From: Gemmatimonadota bacterium
GTDB taxonomy: Bacteria; Gemmatimonadota; Gemmatimonadetes; Gemmatimonadales; GWC2-71-9
Assembly (NCBI GenBank): GCA_003221035.1
Contig: QHUB01000015.1
Location: 1 to 64,000, forward strand
Length of the DNA: 64,000 nucleotides
Direction: 5' to 3'
The notes under the pieces are model-generated. The model was not told where the DNA came from and searched no databases. It was given only the letters and a program-made list of their open reading frames with translations. Shown piece by piece: positions 49,081-59,811 of this stretch. The first letter of the stretch is position 1. Each line of letters opens with the position of its first letter. The position numbers and the translations under genes were made by a program.

Positions 49081-50328
49081 GTGACCATCATACGAGTATT
49101 CGGCGCGGTTGCCTTGGCGACCGCGTGTCTGACCGGCGAGGCGGTGACGCAACAGCCGACGCAGCGACAATTGGATTCACTCGCGCGCGAGGTGCGGCAG
49201 CTGCGCGCCAGACTGGACAGCTTGTTACGTACCATGGGCCCGGTTCCCTCCGCGCCACCGGCGGCACCTGGGGACGAGCTGGCTGCATTGCGTGCCGCGG
49301 CCGCTCAGGCATCTGGTGGGGCGAGCGATACCGGCCGCGGCGCCGACACACTCGGTCAAGCGGTCGGCCGGGAGCGCAATCAGTCGCAATTGAATCCCGA
49401 AATCGGCGTCACCGGCGACGTGCGGGCGTATGTGACGACGTCCGGCACACAGAGCGAAAACTTCGATCCTCGGGAGTTCGAGGTCGGATTTCAGTCGGCG
49501 CTCGATCCCTATTCTCACACCAAGATCTTCCTCTCGTTCGAGAATGACGCCGTCGGCGTGGAGGAGGGCTACGCATACTGGACCGGACTGCCTGGCCATA
49601 TCCGGTTTGATATCGGCAAGTACCGCCAGCAGTTCGGGGAGCTGAACCGCTGGCATCTGCATGCGTTGCCGGAGACCGAATACCCGCTCGCGATTCGCAC
49701 CTACCTCGGGCCGGACGGTCTCGCCGGTACCGGCCTCTCGCTGTACCGGGCGTTTGGAGGATTCGGGACGCATGAGCTGACGCTGCAAGTCACACGCAGC
49801 TCCAGCGACGACGAGCTCTTTGGCGGGAGCGGCCGGCCGACCTATCTCGCCCATCTGCTCAACTTTTGGCAGATCAACCACTCGACCTACGCACAACTCG
49901 GCGGAAGCATCCTCTACGGGACCAATCCCGATTCCGCGATGCGGACGACCGTGGGTGGACTCGATTTTCGCATCACGTGGCGGCCGCCCGCGCGGGCGCT
50001 GTATCGCGAATGGACGCTTCGCGGCGAGCTGCTGGCATTGCGCAAAGAGCTGTCAGGCACGGGGCCGACGCGCCTCGGCGGCTACGTCAGCTCGACCTAC
50101 AAGCTGGATCAGCGCTGGATCGCCGGCGTTGCACTCAACTACGTCGAGTCACCCCTGTTTGGTGAAATCACACGACAGGTCATTCCGTCGCTCACGATGT
50201 GGCAGAGCGAGTGGGTGTTCCTGCGTGGTCAATATCAATGGGAGAAGCTGCCGGGTGCGAACGCGACCAATCAGTTCGCGCTCCAGGTAGTCTGGGCCAT
50301 CGGACCTCATAAACACGAGACATACTGA
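49081..50328 (+). CDS. Outer-membrane porin-like beta-barrel with N-terminal coiled coil
   Basis: GTG start preceded by AGGAG; coiled coil QLDSLAREVRQLRARLDSLL; beta-rich remainder ending in aromatic TY. Confidence 0.65.
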   Translation: MTIIRVFGAVALATACLTGEAVTQQPTQRQLDSLAREVRQLRARLDSLLRTMGPVPSAPPAAPGDELAALRAAAAQASGGASDTGRGADTLGQAVGRERNQSQLNPEIGVTGDVRAYVTTSGTQSENFDPREFEVGFQSALDPYSHTKIFLSFENDAVGVEEGYAYWTGLPGHIRFDIGKYRQQFGELNRWHLHALPETEYPLAIRTYLGPDGLAGTGLSLYRAFGGFGTHELTLQVTRSSSDDELFGGSGRPTYLAHLLNFWQINHSTYAQLGGSILYGTNPDSAMRTTVGGLDFRITWRPPARALYREWTLRGELLALRKELSGTGPTRLGGYVSSTYKLDQRWIAGVALNYVESPLFGEITRQVIPSLTMWQSEWVFLRGQYQWEKLPGANATNQFALQVVWAIGPHKHETY

Positions 50329-50329
50329 C

Positions 50330-51385
50330 ATGCTTACCACAATCCTCTTGCTCATCCTCGGCTTGCACGACGGCACGGTGCCCGCCGCACGCACAGCGGC
50401 GCCGGTCAAGGTCGTCACTTCGCTGACCACGTACGCGGCGATCGCCACCGAAATCGTCGGCGATCGCGGAAAGGTCAGCTCGATCGCCGTCGGCGACGAA
50501 AACCCGCACTACGTCCAGCCGAAGCCGAGCTTCGTGCCCACGCTGGCGCAGGCGGACTTGTTCGTGACCACAGGCCTCGATCTCGAGCTGTGGGTCCCCG
50601 CTTTGCTCGACAAGGCCAACAATCCGCGCATCACCGAAGGGGGCCCGGGCTACGTCGCCGCCTATCAGGGCCTGCCGCTGCTCGATATCCCCACCAACGT
50701 GTCGCGCGCGCAGGGCGACATCCACGTGTACGGCAACCCGCACATCTGGACCGACCCGCTCAACGCGGTGCTCATCGCGCGCAACATCCTGCGCGGCCTG
50801 AAGCGGGTCGATCCGCAGGACGCCGAGTATTTCACCCAGCGCGAGAAGGATTTCGAGGACCGCACGTATCGCGCGCTGTTCGGTGAAGACCTCGTGAAGC
50901 TGATCGGCGGCGACCAGCTCGCCGATCTCGACCGGCAGGGGAAGCTGTTCACCTTCCTGAATCAGCAGAAATACCAGGGCGCGCCGCTGATCAATCACCT
51001 GGGTGGTTGGCTCAAACAGGGCATGCCGTTCCGCGGCAAGCTCGTGGCGTGCTATCACAAGGAATGGGACTATTTCTCCCGCGAGTTCCAGGTGAGCTGC
51101 TTCGATTACATCGAGCCGAAGCCCGGGATTCCACCGACGCCCCGTCACGTGCAGGAAATCATCACGGCGATGCGGGACCAGCACATCCAGGTGCTGCTGT
51201 CGACGAATTACTATGACCGTGACCAGGTCATGGACGTCGCCCAGCGCACGGGAGCGAAGGCGATCATCGTGCCGTCCAACACCGGAGGCCAGGCGGGCGT
51301 GAACACCTATACCGATCTCGTGAACCTCTGGGTGAACGAGCTGGCTCAAGCCTTCGGCGGCAGCAGCGCGAAGGACGTTCCGTGA
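50330..51385 (+). CDS. Metal (zinc/manganese-type) ABC transporter substrate-binding protein
   Basis: VGDENPHYVQPKPSFVPTLAQADLFVTTGLDLELW, GNPHIWTDPLNAVLIARNIL, VACYHKEWDYF. Confidence 0.9.
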   Translation: MLTTILLLILGLHDGTVPAARTAAPVKVVTSLTTYAAIATEIVGDRGKVSSIAVGDENPHYVQPKPSFVPTLAQADLFVTTGLDLELWVPALLDKANNPRITEGGPGYVAAYQGLPLLDIPTNVSRAQGDIHVYGNPHIWTDPLNAVLIARNILRGLKRVDPQDAEYFTQREKDFEDRTYRALFGEDLVKLIGGDQLADLDRQGKLFTFLNQQKYQGAPLINHLGGWLKQGMPFRGKLVACYHKEWDYFSREFQVSCFDYIEPKPGIPPTPRHVQEIITAMRDQHIQVLLSTNYYDRDQVMDVAQRTGAKAIIVPSNTGGQAGVNTYTDLVNLWVNELAQAFGGSSAKDVP

Positions 51386-52248
51386 GCGGCCTGGAGCTGA
51401 TGTTGCCGCCATTCGTGGCGTGCATGATCCTGGTCGCGATGTTGTCGTATCTCGGGCTCCACGTGATCGCGCGGGAGGTCATCTTCGTGGACCTCTCGCT
51501 CGCGCAGATGGCGGCGCTGGGCAGCCTCTCGGCGCTGCTGTTTCACGTGTCGCCGGATTCGCCGATGACCTTCGTGTTTGCGTTGCTGATGACAGCCGTG
51601 GGCGCGTTTCTGTTCGCGCTCACCCGCTCGTCGGTCCATGGCGGCGGTGGTGGAGGCCGCGTCCCGCAGGAGGCCTTCATCGGAATCGTCTACGTCGTAG
51701 CCTCGGCGGCCGCCGTCCTGGTGGCCAACAAGGTCCCCGGCGGCGGCGAGGCCGTCGAGAAGACCCTGGTCGGCAGCCTGCTCTGGGTGACGTGGTCGAC
51801 GATCAAGAAGCTCGCGCTGGTCTACGCGGCGCTGGGCGTGTTTCACTGGGCACTGCGCCGCCGCTTCCTCACGATCTCGTTCCACCCGGCCGAGGCAGAG
51901 GCGCAGGGCTGGCAGATCCGGATGTGGGACTTCGTGTTTTATTTGTCGTTCGGCGTGGTCATTACTCTGGCGGTGCCGATCGCGGGTGTCTTGATGGTGT
52001 TCAGCTTCCTGGTTGTCCCGGCGGTCATCGCGAATCTGTTTACGGCTGACAAGCGCAAGCTCACGATCATCTCGTGGAGCTCGGGGGCCCTCGCCTCGAT
52101 CCTGGGTCTCTGGCTATCCTATACCAAGGATCTTCCGACGGGGCCCCTCGTTGTCTGCATGTACGGCCTGTTGCTCGTGGGCGCGGCCGTGCTCCGCAAG
52201 CTCGGCGTTGGCGGCCGAGGCGCCTCAGCGAATCCGCAGAACGTTTAA
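51382..52248 (+). CDS. Metal ABC transporter permease (ZnuB/MntB family)
   Basis: LSYLGLHVIAREVIFVDLSLAQMAALGSL; VPIAGVLMVFSFLVVPAVIANL. Confidence 0.92.
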   Translation: MSGLELMLPPFVACMILVAMLSYLGLHVIAREVIFVDLSLAQMAALGSLSALLFHVSPDSPMTFVFALLMTAVGAFLFALTRSSVHGGGGGGRVPQEAFIGIVYVVASAAAVLVANKVPGGGEAVEKTLVGSLLWVTWSTIKKLALVYAALGVFHWALRRRFLTISFHPAEAEAQGWQIRMWDFVFYLSFGVVITLAVPIAGVLMVFSFLVVPAVIANLFTADKRKLTIISWSSGALASILGLWLSYTKDLPTGPLVVCMYGLLLVGAAVLRKLGVGGRGASANPQNV

Positions 52249-53871
52249 GCGCGGCTGGACGGACGCGGACACCACACCGCCGCCCGGCGCACTCAGACGA
52301 AGCGTAAACTCCGCGCTGTGCGGCGGCTGCATCACGCGCACGTATTCGCCGGAACCGGACCACAGCGTGCCGGTGATATTGACGGTATTGGTGCCCGCGA
52401 CCGTGGGCGCGAGCGGATAGGGAGTTGGAAAGTCTCGCGGATCTTGCACGTACAGCGTGTCGAACGTATGCCTGAAATTCCACGAGGTGTACTGGAGCTC
52501 GGGCGGCGACGTGAAGCCCGGCAGATTGTCGACCCAGTTCGCGAAGGACCAGCGCATCACCGTCTGATCAAAGGGCTGACCAGTCTGGGTCGCGATGTTA
52601 TTGACCCCGCTTAACGCGGTTCGGACGAGCTTCCCGGGCAGCGAGTCGCCAAACTGATCGACGATGTACCGGGTGAACAGCCAGCTCGCGCCGACCATCG
52701 CTAAGGTGCCCGTATCCGCCGGAATCATCAGAGGAACATCGCCCGGAGCCTGGAGATAGTCGTTCGCATCGAGGACGTCACCGATGGCGAATTGGCTAAA
52801 GTGGGCATTGTCGCCAAAGCTCCGCCCGGCAATCTCCTCCGCATACTTCGACAAGCCCTCGTCCAGCCAGCCGTCTTCCGAGTCGCCATTCCTGTGGAGC
52901 ACATGTTCCACGAAGTTGATCATGTGCTGGAACTCATGGGTGAACGTCACCGGCGTGAAGAAATTGACGTCGTCGTTGGTGTGGGCACAGCTCAACGTCC
53001 CCAGGGAGTCCGCGACAATCGAATAGAAGATTTCCCCATTGTTGTATTGGGCCGAAATCCCCCCCGGGGCGAGGTCGCCGGGAAAGAAGAAGCCCGCGAT
53101 GAATCCACTCGCACACTGCGATTTCGGGATGAGCTTGTTCACCTGGTTCGTCATCAACACGATCACGACGCTGTTGGCATCGATGTCGGAGACATTGCCG
53201 AATCTCACCGTGTCGAGCGGATACAGACGTGTGTCGAACACGTCGCGCAGCGAATCGAGGTCGCTCTGCGGAAGACCCGGCGCGGGCGCGAGCGTATCGA
53301 TGTAAATCGCGATGTGCTGACCGACCGAACGCGCGACCGCACCAACGTTGCTGAGCGTCGAGCAACTCATGTTCGCACAGACCTTGAAGGAGTGCTTGTC
53401 TCCCACTGTCGGAGGAGCCGCGATCACATCGCGCTGCGGGGCTGAGGTTGCCGCCGCGAGCGTAGGACCGAAAACCGGATAGCGCCGGCTCCGTCCCAGC
53501 TCACGGAGGAAATGATCGAATGCGACCGGCGTCGCGCCCCGCCTGGCCGCTGCCAACCCGGACAGGCGCGTGGCGGCCATGAGACTCGCCGACGGCGATG
53601 CCGATTGCAGCGTGAACGCTGCCGACTGCTGCAGACCTCCGACTGACCACGGGAGCACCAGGTACTCCGCGGTGTCCGCCGAGCTGTTCGCGGCGAATGT
53701 GACGCAACCTGAGTCTGTGGCGGGATTCACCGATGAGTATTGGGCAGCGGCAAGCGAGAGCGGCGTCCCAGTCCCTCCGCACGACGGCAGGCCGGGACCG
53801 GCGGATGCATCGCTGCAACCGGCAAGCACGGATGCCCCGGCACAGGTCAGGACAAGGTGTCGGACGTTCAT
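52225..53871 (-). CDS. Secreted M30 (hyicolysin-like) zinc metallopeptidase lipoprotein
   Basis: Lipobox LAGCSD; active-site VTFTHEFQHMINFVEHVL...DGWLDEGLSKYAEEI; C-terminal beta-rich region. Confidence 0.75.
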   Translation of the reverse strand: MNVRHLVLTCAGASVLAGCSDASAGPGLPSCGGTGTPLSLAAAQYSSVNPATDSGCVTFAANSSADTAEYLVLPWSVGGLQQSAAFTLQSASPSASLMAATRLSGLAAARRGATPVAFDHFLRELGRSRRYPVFGPTLAAATSAPQRDVIAAPPTVGDKHSFKVCANMSCSTLSNVGAVARSVGQHIAIYIDTLAPAPGLPQSDLDSLRDVFDTRLYPLDTVRFGNVSDIDANSVVIVLMTNQVNKLIPKSQCASGFIAGFFFPGDLAPGGISAQYNNGEIFYSIVADSLGTLSCAHTNDDVNFFTPVTFTHEFQHMINFVEHVLHRNGDSEDGWLDEGLSKYAEEIAGRSFGDNAHFSQFAIGDVLDANDYLQAPGDVPLMIPADTGTLAMVGASWLFTRYIVDQFGDSLPGKLVRTALSGVNNIATQTGQPFDQTVMRWSFANWVDNLPGFTSPPELQYTSWNFRHTFDTLYVQDPRDFPTPYPLAPTVAGTNTVNITGTLWSGSGEYVRVMQPPHSAEFTLRLSAPGGGVVSASVQPRLNVLRIR

Positions 53872-53995
53872 GAACTCCCCATGATTTCAGTGGTGAACAG
53901 CGGTGTTGTGCGACCTCGGCTTGATACCCGCGGATACGCTGCTTGACATCACGGTGATCGGCACCTTAGCATAACCCCTTCTCCAAAAAGGACTT

Positions 53996-56287
53996 CTGCT
54001 GGCCCCCTCCGCCACGCCTCCGAGCCGTCGTCAGGAGGCCCTCGACTATCACGCGCAGGGCCGGCCTGGGAAGATCCAGGTCACTCCGACCAAGCCGTTC
54101 AAGGATCAGCGCGACCTCTCGCTCGCATACACGCCCGGCGTGGCGGAGCCGTGCCTCGAAATCCAGAAGAATCCCGACGAGGCGTACCGCTACACGAGCA
54201 AGGGCAACCTCGTCGCCGTCGTCTCGAACGGGACCGCGGTCCTCGGGCTCGGCAACATCGGCGCGCTTGCCGGCAAGCCGGTGATGGAAGGCAAAGGCAT
54301 TCTCTTCAAGACATTCGCGGACATCGACGTCTTCGATCTGGAAGTCGGCTCGGAGAAGCCGGAGGACGTGATCCGGTTTTGCCAGCTCCTCGAGCCGACG
54401 GTAGGCGGGATCAACCTCGAAGACGTGCGCTCGCCCGATTGCTTCTATATCGAACAGAAGCTGCGCGAGACGCTCAACATCCCCGTCTTCCATGACGACC
54501 AGCATGGGACGGCGATCATCTCGGGCGCCGCGCTCCTCAATGCGCTCGAGATCGTCAAGAAGGACCTCGGCAAGGTCAAGATCGTGTTCGCCGGCGCGGG
54601 CGCCGCCGCCATCGCCACCGCCGAGCACTACGTGCGCCTCGGGGTGAAACGCGAAAACATCATCATGGCCGATCACAAAGGCGTGATCACCACAGGCCGC
54701 GACGACCTCGATGAATTCAAGCAGCGCTTCGCCGCGGAGACGAAGGCGAAGAATCTTGCCGAGGCGTTGCAGGGGGCGGACGTGTTCGTCGGTCTGTCGG
54801 TCGGCGGTATCGTCACTGGCGACATGCTGCAAGGCATGTCGAAGAAGCCGGTAATTTTCGCGCTCGCCAATCCCACGCCCGAGATCATGCCCGACGAGGC
54901 GATCAAGGCTCGGCCCGATGCGATCGTCGCGACGGGCCGTTCTGATTTTCCGAATCAGGTCAACAATGTGCTCGGCTTCCCTTTCATCTTCCGCGGCGCG
55001 CTCGACGTCCGCGCCAAGCAGATCAACGAAGAGATGAAGATGGCCGCGACCCGCGCGCTCGCGGCGCTCGCCAAAGAAGAAGTCCCCGAATCGGTGACGC
55101 GCGCGTACGGGGTCGAGAAGCTGAGATTCGGCCCCGACTACCTCATTCCCAAGCCGTTCGATCCACGCGTGTTGCTCTGGGTTGCGCCGGCGGTGGCGTG
55201 GGCCGCGGTGGCCTCCGGGATCGCGGGCCACATCATCGATGTCGAAGCGTACCGCGCCGAGTTGGACGCGCGACTCGGTCCGGAGCGGCAGGTGATGCGC
55301 GGGCTCATCACGCGCGCGCAGCAAGACCCGCCCAGCATCGTCTTTCCCGAAGGCGACGACCCGCGCATCCTGCGCGCCGCCCGCATACTCGCCGACGAAG
55401 GAATCGCGCGCCCCATCCTGCTCGGCGACCTCGACGCGATTCGCCGCCAGGCCGACGACGCATCGCTGACGCTCGAGGACATCGAGCTGATGAACCCGCG
55501 GCTCGCCGCCGACCGCGACGAGCTTGCCGAGGAGTTGTGGCAGCGCCGGCGCCGGCGCGGGATCACGCTGCGCGAAGCCAAGGAGCGCGTGCTCGATCCG
55601 ATCTACTACGGCTTGCTGCTGCTGAGAGCCGGTCGAACGGATGCCTTGGTTGCGGGAGAAGTAATCGATTACCCCGATTCGATTCGCCCTGCACTCGAGG
55701 TGATCGGCGTCGAGCCTGGACGCAAAGTCGTCAGCGGCATCTACATGATGATCTTCCGCCAGCAGACGTTCTTCTTTGCGGACACGACGGTGAACATCGA
55801 TCCGGACGCAGGGACGCTGGCCGAGATCGCGACCGCGACCGCGAAATTCGTCGCGCGGCTCGGCATCGAGCCGCGGGTCGCCCTGCTCTCATTTTCGAAC
55901 TTCGGGTCGGTGAAGCACCCTTCTGCCGCGAAAGTGCAGCATGCCGTCGCACTATTGCACGCACGCGAGCCCGATTTGCAGGTGGATGGCGAGATGCAGG
56001 CCGACACGGCGGTGGTGGAACGAATCCTGACGAAGGTGTATCCCTTCGCGAAGCTGCGCGGGCCGGCTAACGTGTTGATTTTTCCGGACTTGAACGCTGC
56101 GAACATCGCCTACAAGCTGCTGGCGCGGCTCGGCGACGCGCAGGCGATCGGGCCCATCCTTGTGGGAATGGCTCGTCCGGTCCATGTCTTGCAAAGGTTG
56201 TCGGAGGTCCCGGACATCGTGAATATGGCGGTCATCGCCGCCATCGACGCCGTTGAACATCGCCGCCTGGCGCGGCCAACCAAATAG
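53996..56287 (+). CDS. maeB: NADP-dependent malic enzyme fused to phosphate acetyltransferase-like domain (MaeB type)
   Basis: [45 protein letters not shown]-terminal [24 protein letters not shown]; apparent CTG start (53996 or 53999). Confidence 0.92.
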   Translation: MLAPSATPPSRRQEALDYHAQGRPGKIQVTPTKPFKDQRDLSLAYTPGVAEPCLEIQKNPDEAYRYTSKGNLVAVVSNGTAVLGLGNIGALAGKPVMEGKGILFKTFADIDVFDLEVGSEKPEDVIRFCQLLEPTVGGINLEDVRSPDCFYIEQKLRETLNIPVFHDDQHGTAIISGAALLNALEIVKKDLGKVKIVFAGAGAAAIATAEHYVRLGVKRENIIMADHKGVITTGRDDLDEFKQRFAAETKAKNLAEALQGADVFVGLSVGGIVTGDMLQGMSKKPVIFALANPTPEIMPDEAIKARPDAIVATGRSDFPNQVNNVLGFPFIFRGALDVRAKQINEEMKMAATRALAALAKEEVPESVTRAYGVEKLRFGPDYLIPKPFDPRVLLWVAPAVAWAAVASGIAGHIIDVEAYRAELDARLGPERQVMRGLITRAQQDPPSIVFPEGDDPRILRAARILADEGIARPILLGDLDAIRRQADDASLTLEDIELMNPRLAADRDELAEELWQRRRRRGITLREAKERVLDPIYYGLLLLRAGRTDALVAGEVIDYPDSIRPALEVIGVEPGRKVVSGIYMMIFRQQTFFFADTTVNIDPDAGTLAEIATATAKFVARLGIEPRVALLSFSNFGSVKHPSAAKVQHAVALLHAREPDLQVDGEMQADTAVVERILTKVYPFAKLRGPANVLIFPDLNAANIAYKLLARLGDAQAIGPILVGMARPVHVLQRLSEVPDIVNMAVIAAIDAVEHRRLARPTK

Positions 56288-56290
56288 CGA

Positions 56291-57847
56291 ATGGGCATCT
56301 CAACCGAGCAACGTGTCTACCGGAATCTGACGCCGTCGCAGCTGTACGAGCACGCATTGCGCCGCCGCGAAGGCGTGGTGGCGAAGGACGGGCCGTTTTG
56401 CGCCGTGACGTCACCCCACACCGGCCGCAGTCCCAACGACAAGTTCCTCGTGCAGGAGCCGGAATCGCACGGCCAGATCTGGTGGGGCAAAGTCAACCAG
56501 CCCATCGCCCCAGAGAAGTTCGAGCGGCTGAAGGCCGACGTCGAAGCGCACCTCGCCGAGCAGGAATTGTTCGTGCGCGATGTGTATGCGGGCGCCGATC
56601 CGTCGTTCCGCCTTCCGATTCGGTTTTTCTCGCCGAACGCGTGGCACACGCTATTCGTCTACAACATGTTCCTGCGTCCTGCCGACGGCGATTTAGGCCG
56701 ATTCGAGCCGGAATTCGAAGTCCTGCACGCACCCGAATTCCAGGCAGATCCCGCCCTCCACGGCACCAAGTCGGGCACCTTCATCATCGTGAGTTTCGCG
56801 CAGCGGACGATCCTGATTGGCGGCACGCGCTACGCCGGCGAGCTCAAGAAGTCGATCTTCAGCGTCCTCAACTATCTGTTGCCGCTGGAAGGCGTGCTCC
56901 CGATGCACTGCTCCGCCAACGTCGGCAAGCAGGGCGACTGCGCGCTGTTCTTCGGGCTGTCCGGCACCGGGAAGACGACACTCTCGGCGGACCCGCAGCG
57001 CCGGCTGATCGGCGATGACGAGCATGGCTGGTCGGACGACGGCATCTTCAACTTTGAAGGCGGCTGCTACGCAAAAGTGATTCGGCTGTCGCGAGAGGGC
57101 GAACCCGAAATCCACGCGACCACCGAAATGTTCGGGACCGTGCTCGAGAATGTGGACGTGAATGAGCGCGGCATCCTCGACCTGAATTCGCAGCGCATCA
57201 CGGAAAACACGCGGGCCTCATATCCCATCCACTACATCCCGAACCACGTGCCGGAAGGCATGGCCGGCCATCCGGCCCATATCGTCTTCCTGACGTGTGA
57301 CGCGTTCGGCGTAATGCCGCCGATCGCGAAACTCGTGCCGGACCAGGCGATGTATCACTTCCTCTCCGGCTATACGGCCAAAGTCGCGGGAACCGAGCGC
57401 GGCGTGACCGAACCCAAAGAAACGTTCTCGGCCTGTTTCGGTGCACCGTTTCTTCCACTGCATCCCACGGTGTATGCGAAGATGCTGGGCGAGCGGATCG
57501 CGCGGCACAACGTGCGGTGCTGGCTCGTGAACACCGGCTGGACCGGCGGGCCCTACGGCGTCGGGCAGCGCATGGACTTGAAGAGCACGCGCGCCATGAT
57601 TCGCGCCGCGCTGGCGGGAGAGCTCGACACGGTTGCGACGCGGAAAGACGCGGTGTTCGGACTCGAGGTGCCCACGAAGATCGCCGGTGTCCCCGACAGG
57701 ATCCTCGATCCGCGCGCGACGTGGAGTGACGCCGCGGCGTACGACGCCCAGGCGAAGAAGCTCACGGCGCTGTTCCGCAAGAACTTCGAGCAATTCGCGG
57801 ATGCCGTCACCGCGGCCGTCCGGAACGCCGGCCCCGCCAGCCCCTAG
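56291..57847 (+). CDS. pckA: Phosphoenolpyruvate carboxykinase (ATP)
   Basis: LPMHCSANVGKQGDCALFFGLSGTGKTTLSADPQRRLIGDDEHGWSDDGIFNFEGGCYAKVI. Confidence 0.97.
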   Translation: MGISTEQRVYRNLTPSQLYEHALRRREGVVAKDGPFCAVTSPHTGRSPNDKFLVQEPESHGQIWWGKVNQPIAPEKFERLKADVEAHLAEQELFVRDVYAGADPSFRLPIRFFSPNAWHTLFVYNMFLRPADGDLGRFEPEFEVLHAPEFQADPALHGTKSGTFIIVSFAQRTILIGGTRYAGELKKSIFSVLNYLLPLEGVLPMHCSANVGKQGDCALFFGLSGTGKTTLSADPQRRLIGDDEHGWSDDGIFNFEGGCYAKVIRLSREGEPEIHATTEMFGTVLENVDVNERGILDLNSQRITENTRASYPIHYIPNHVPEGMAGHPAHIVFLTCDAFGVMPPIAKLVPDQAMYHFLSGYTAKVAGTERGVTEPKETFSACFGAPFLPLHPTVYAKMLGERIARHNVRCWLVNTGWTGGPYGVGQRMDLKSTRAMIRAALAGELDTVATRKDAVFGLEVPTKIAGVPDRILDPRATWSDAAAYDAQAKKLTALFRKNFEQFADAVTAAVRNAGPASP

Positions 57848-57853
57848 CTCCGC

Positions 57854-59023
57854 TTGTCTTTCGAGGTCGTTCGCGACCCGCTCTGGAACAATATCCGCCT
57901 CGAGGCCGAGGCCCTCGCAGTCATCGATACGCCGGCCTTTCAGCGACTCCGCTACGTCCGGCAACTCGGGCACGCATTCCTCGTCTATCCGGGCGCGACC
58001 CACACGCGCTTCGAGCATGCGCTCGGCGCCTACCATCTCGCCTGCCGGGCCAGCCAGGATCGCGTGATTCGGCTGGCGGCGCTCCTGCACGACATCGGCC
58101 ACTATCCGTTCTCACACGCGCTCGAAGAAGCGGGCCTGCCGCATCACGAGATTCTCGCCGCACGCCACCTCTCGCACGGCGCGCTGGCCGCGGCGCTCGA
58201 GACCCTGGACGTTCCCGCCGAGGCGCTGCTCGAGCTGATCCAGGGAACGAGCACGGCGCCGCTGGCGGCGCTCATCTCGGGCTCGATCGACGTCGACAAG
58301 CTCGACTACCTCTCGCGCGACGCCAAGATGTGTGGCGTGCCCTACGGCGTCGTCGACGTGGACCGGCTGCTCACGTCGCTTACGATCTCGCCAGAGGGTG
58401 TGCGGCTGCATTCGAAGGGCTTCGCAGCGCTCGAGTCGCTGCTGTTCGCGAAGTACCAGATGTATCGCAACGTCTATTGGCATCACGCGGTGCGCAGTGC
58501 CACCGCCATGTTCAAGCGGCTGGTGCGCCGTGCGATCGCCGCACGCCGAGTGACGCCGGACGACATCGCCGTGGCCACCGACGACGGATTGAGTCACGAA
58601 CTGTTGCAGCGCGATCAAACGGGCCTCGCGCGGGCGCTGCGCGAACGCCGGCTCGCCAAGCGCGCACTCGATATTCCAGCCACTGAATTGCCGGCCCAGA
58701 CCTACGACTGGCCGTCCCGGGATCCCGAGCTGCTGGAGCGCGTCGAGGAGCGGCTCGCGCGCGAGCTCGGTCTCACGCCCGATAAGCTGTTTCTCGATTT
58801 TCCCTCGAAACCCGACATGTTCGACGTGTCGTTGCCGGGACTCGACGCCCTGGGCCTGCCGCGTGTCGCGGCCGAGCTGCATCGCGCGGCGCAGCGGTTG
58901 CGCGTGTTCGTGCTGGAGCCGGCGGAAGTCCCGGCGCGAGTCGTGATCGAGTTGGTGACGGTGCCGCGCGAAGAAGTGGCCGCGCGACTCCTGGGTGGTC
59001 CGCTGGTCCGTGGCCGCGGTTAG
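57854..59023 (+). CDS. HD superfamily phosphohydrolase
   Basis: IDTPAFQRLRYVRQLGHAFLVYPGATHTRFEHALGAYHLA; AALLHDIGHYPFSHALE; SGSIDVDKLDYLSRDAKMCGVPYGVVD. Confidence 0.92.
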   Translation: MSFEVVRDPLWNNIRLEAEALAVIDTPAFQRLRYVRQLGHAFLVYPGATHTRFEHALGAYHLACRASQDRVIRLAALLHDIGHYPFSHALEEAGLPHHEILAARHLSHGALAAALETLDVPAEALLELIQGTSTAPLAALISGSIDVDKLDYLSRDAKMCGVPYGVVDVDRLLTSLTISPEGVRLHSKGFAALESLLFAKYQMYRNVYWHHAVRSATAMFKRLVRRAIAARRVTPDDIAVATDDGLSHELLQRDQTGLARALRERRLAKRALDIPATELPAQTYDWPSRDPELLERVEERLARELGLTPDKLFLDFPSKPDMFDVSLPGLDALGLPRVAAELHRAAQRLRVFVLEPAEVPARVVIELVTVPREEVAARLLGGPLVRGRG

Positions 59024-59805
59024 CGCCGGCCGGCCGGATTCTGCTGCGTCGTAACGTCGTCCTCCGGCGGCGAGTCGATGGAATCCACGCGCACGATGAT
59101 CGCGGTGATGTTGTCCAGCCCGCCGTGCCGGTTCGCTTCCCCGATGAGGGCATCCACTTCGTCTTCAGGCATGCGGTCCGGCGAAAGGAGCTCCGCCAGC
59201 TGATAATCCTCCAGCATCCCGGTCAACCCGTCGGACGCCAGTAAGAAGACGTCGCGCGTCCTGACCGCCCCGGTGTAGATGTCGGGCATGACGTCGCTGT
59301 TCGCCCCAACGCAGCGCGTGATCACGTTGCTGTACGGATGCGTGCGCGCCTGCTCCGGCGTCAGGTAGCCGGCGTCCACCTGCTCCTGCACGTAGGAGTG
59401 ATCTTTCGTGAGCTGGCTGAGCTTGCCGTCGCGCAGCAGGTAGGCGCGGCTGTCGCCCACCTGACCGATCAAGAACCGCGTGCTGAAGAGTGTGAGCGCG
59501 GTGACCGTCGTGCCCATGCCGCGTTTGTCGTGCTCGGTGAGCGTCCGCTGAAAGATCTGGCCGTTGGCCGTCCGAATCGCGGCCCGCATCCGGTCTGCGA
59601 CCTGCTGATCGGTCAGGCCTTTGAGCGAATGGATCTCGTCGGCGACAATGTGGACGGCCATGTCGCTCGCGACTTCACCCGCGGCGTGCCCGCCCATGCC
59701 GTCAGCCACGACAAAAATCCCCCGGTCGGGGATCATGCGGAAGCTGTCTTCATTCCCCGACCGGATGACCCCGACGTCCGAGCGGCCCGCGGAAGTGATG
59801 TGCAC
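59020..59805 (-). CDS. PP2C-family Ser/Thr phosphatase (Stp type)
   Basis: SDVGVIRSGNEDSFRM, FVVADGMGGHAAGEVASDMAV, LIGQVGDSRAYLLRDGKLSQLTKDHS, FLLASDGLTGMLED, GGLDNITAIIVRVD. Confidence 0.95.
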   Translation of the reverse strand: MHITSAGRSDVGVIRSGNEDSFRMIPDRGIFVVADGMGGHAAGEVASDMAVHIVADEIHSLKGLTDQQVADRMRAAIRTANGQIFQRTLTEHDKRGMGTTVTALTLFSTRFLIGQVGDSRAYLLRDGKLSQLTKDHSYVQEQVDAGYLTPEQARTHPYSNVITRCVGANSDVMPDIYTGAVRTRDVFLLASDGLTGMLEDYQLAELLSPDRMPEDEVDALIGEANRHGGLDNITAIIVRVDSIDSPPEDDVTTQQNPAGRR

Positions 59806-59811
59806 GTGTGT

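Noticed and set aside
53966-55324. 452-aa minus-strand ORF opposite the malic enzyme gene
   Set aside because: Shadow ORF; plus-strand malic enzyme motifs are decisive
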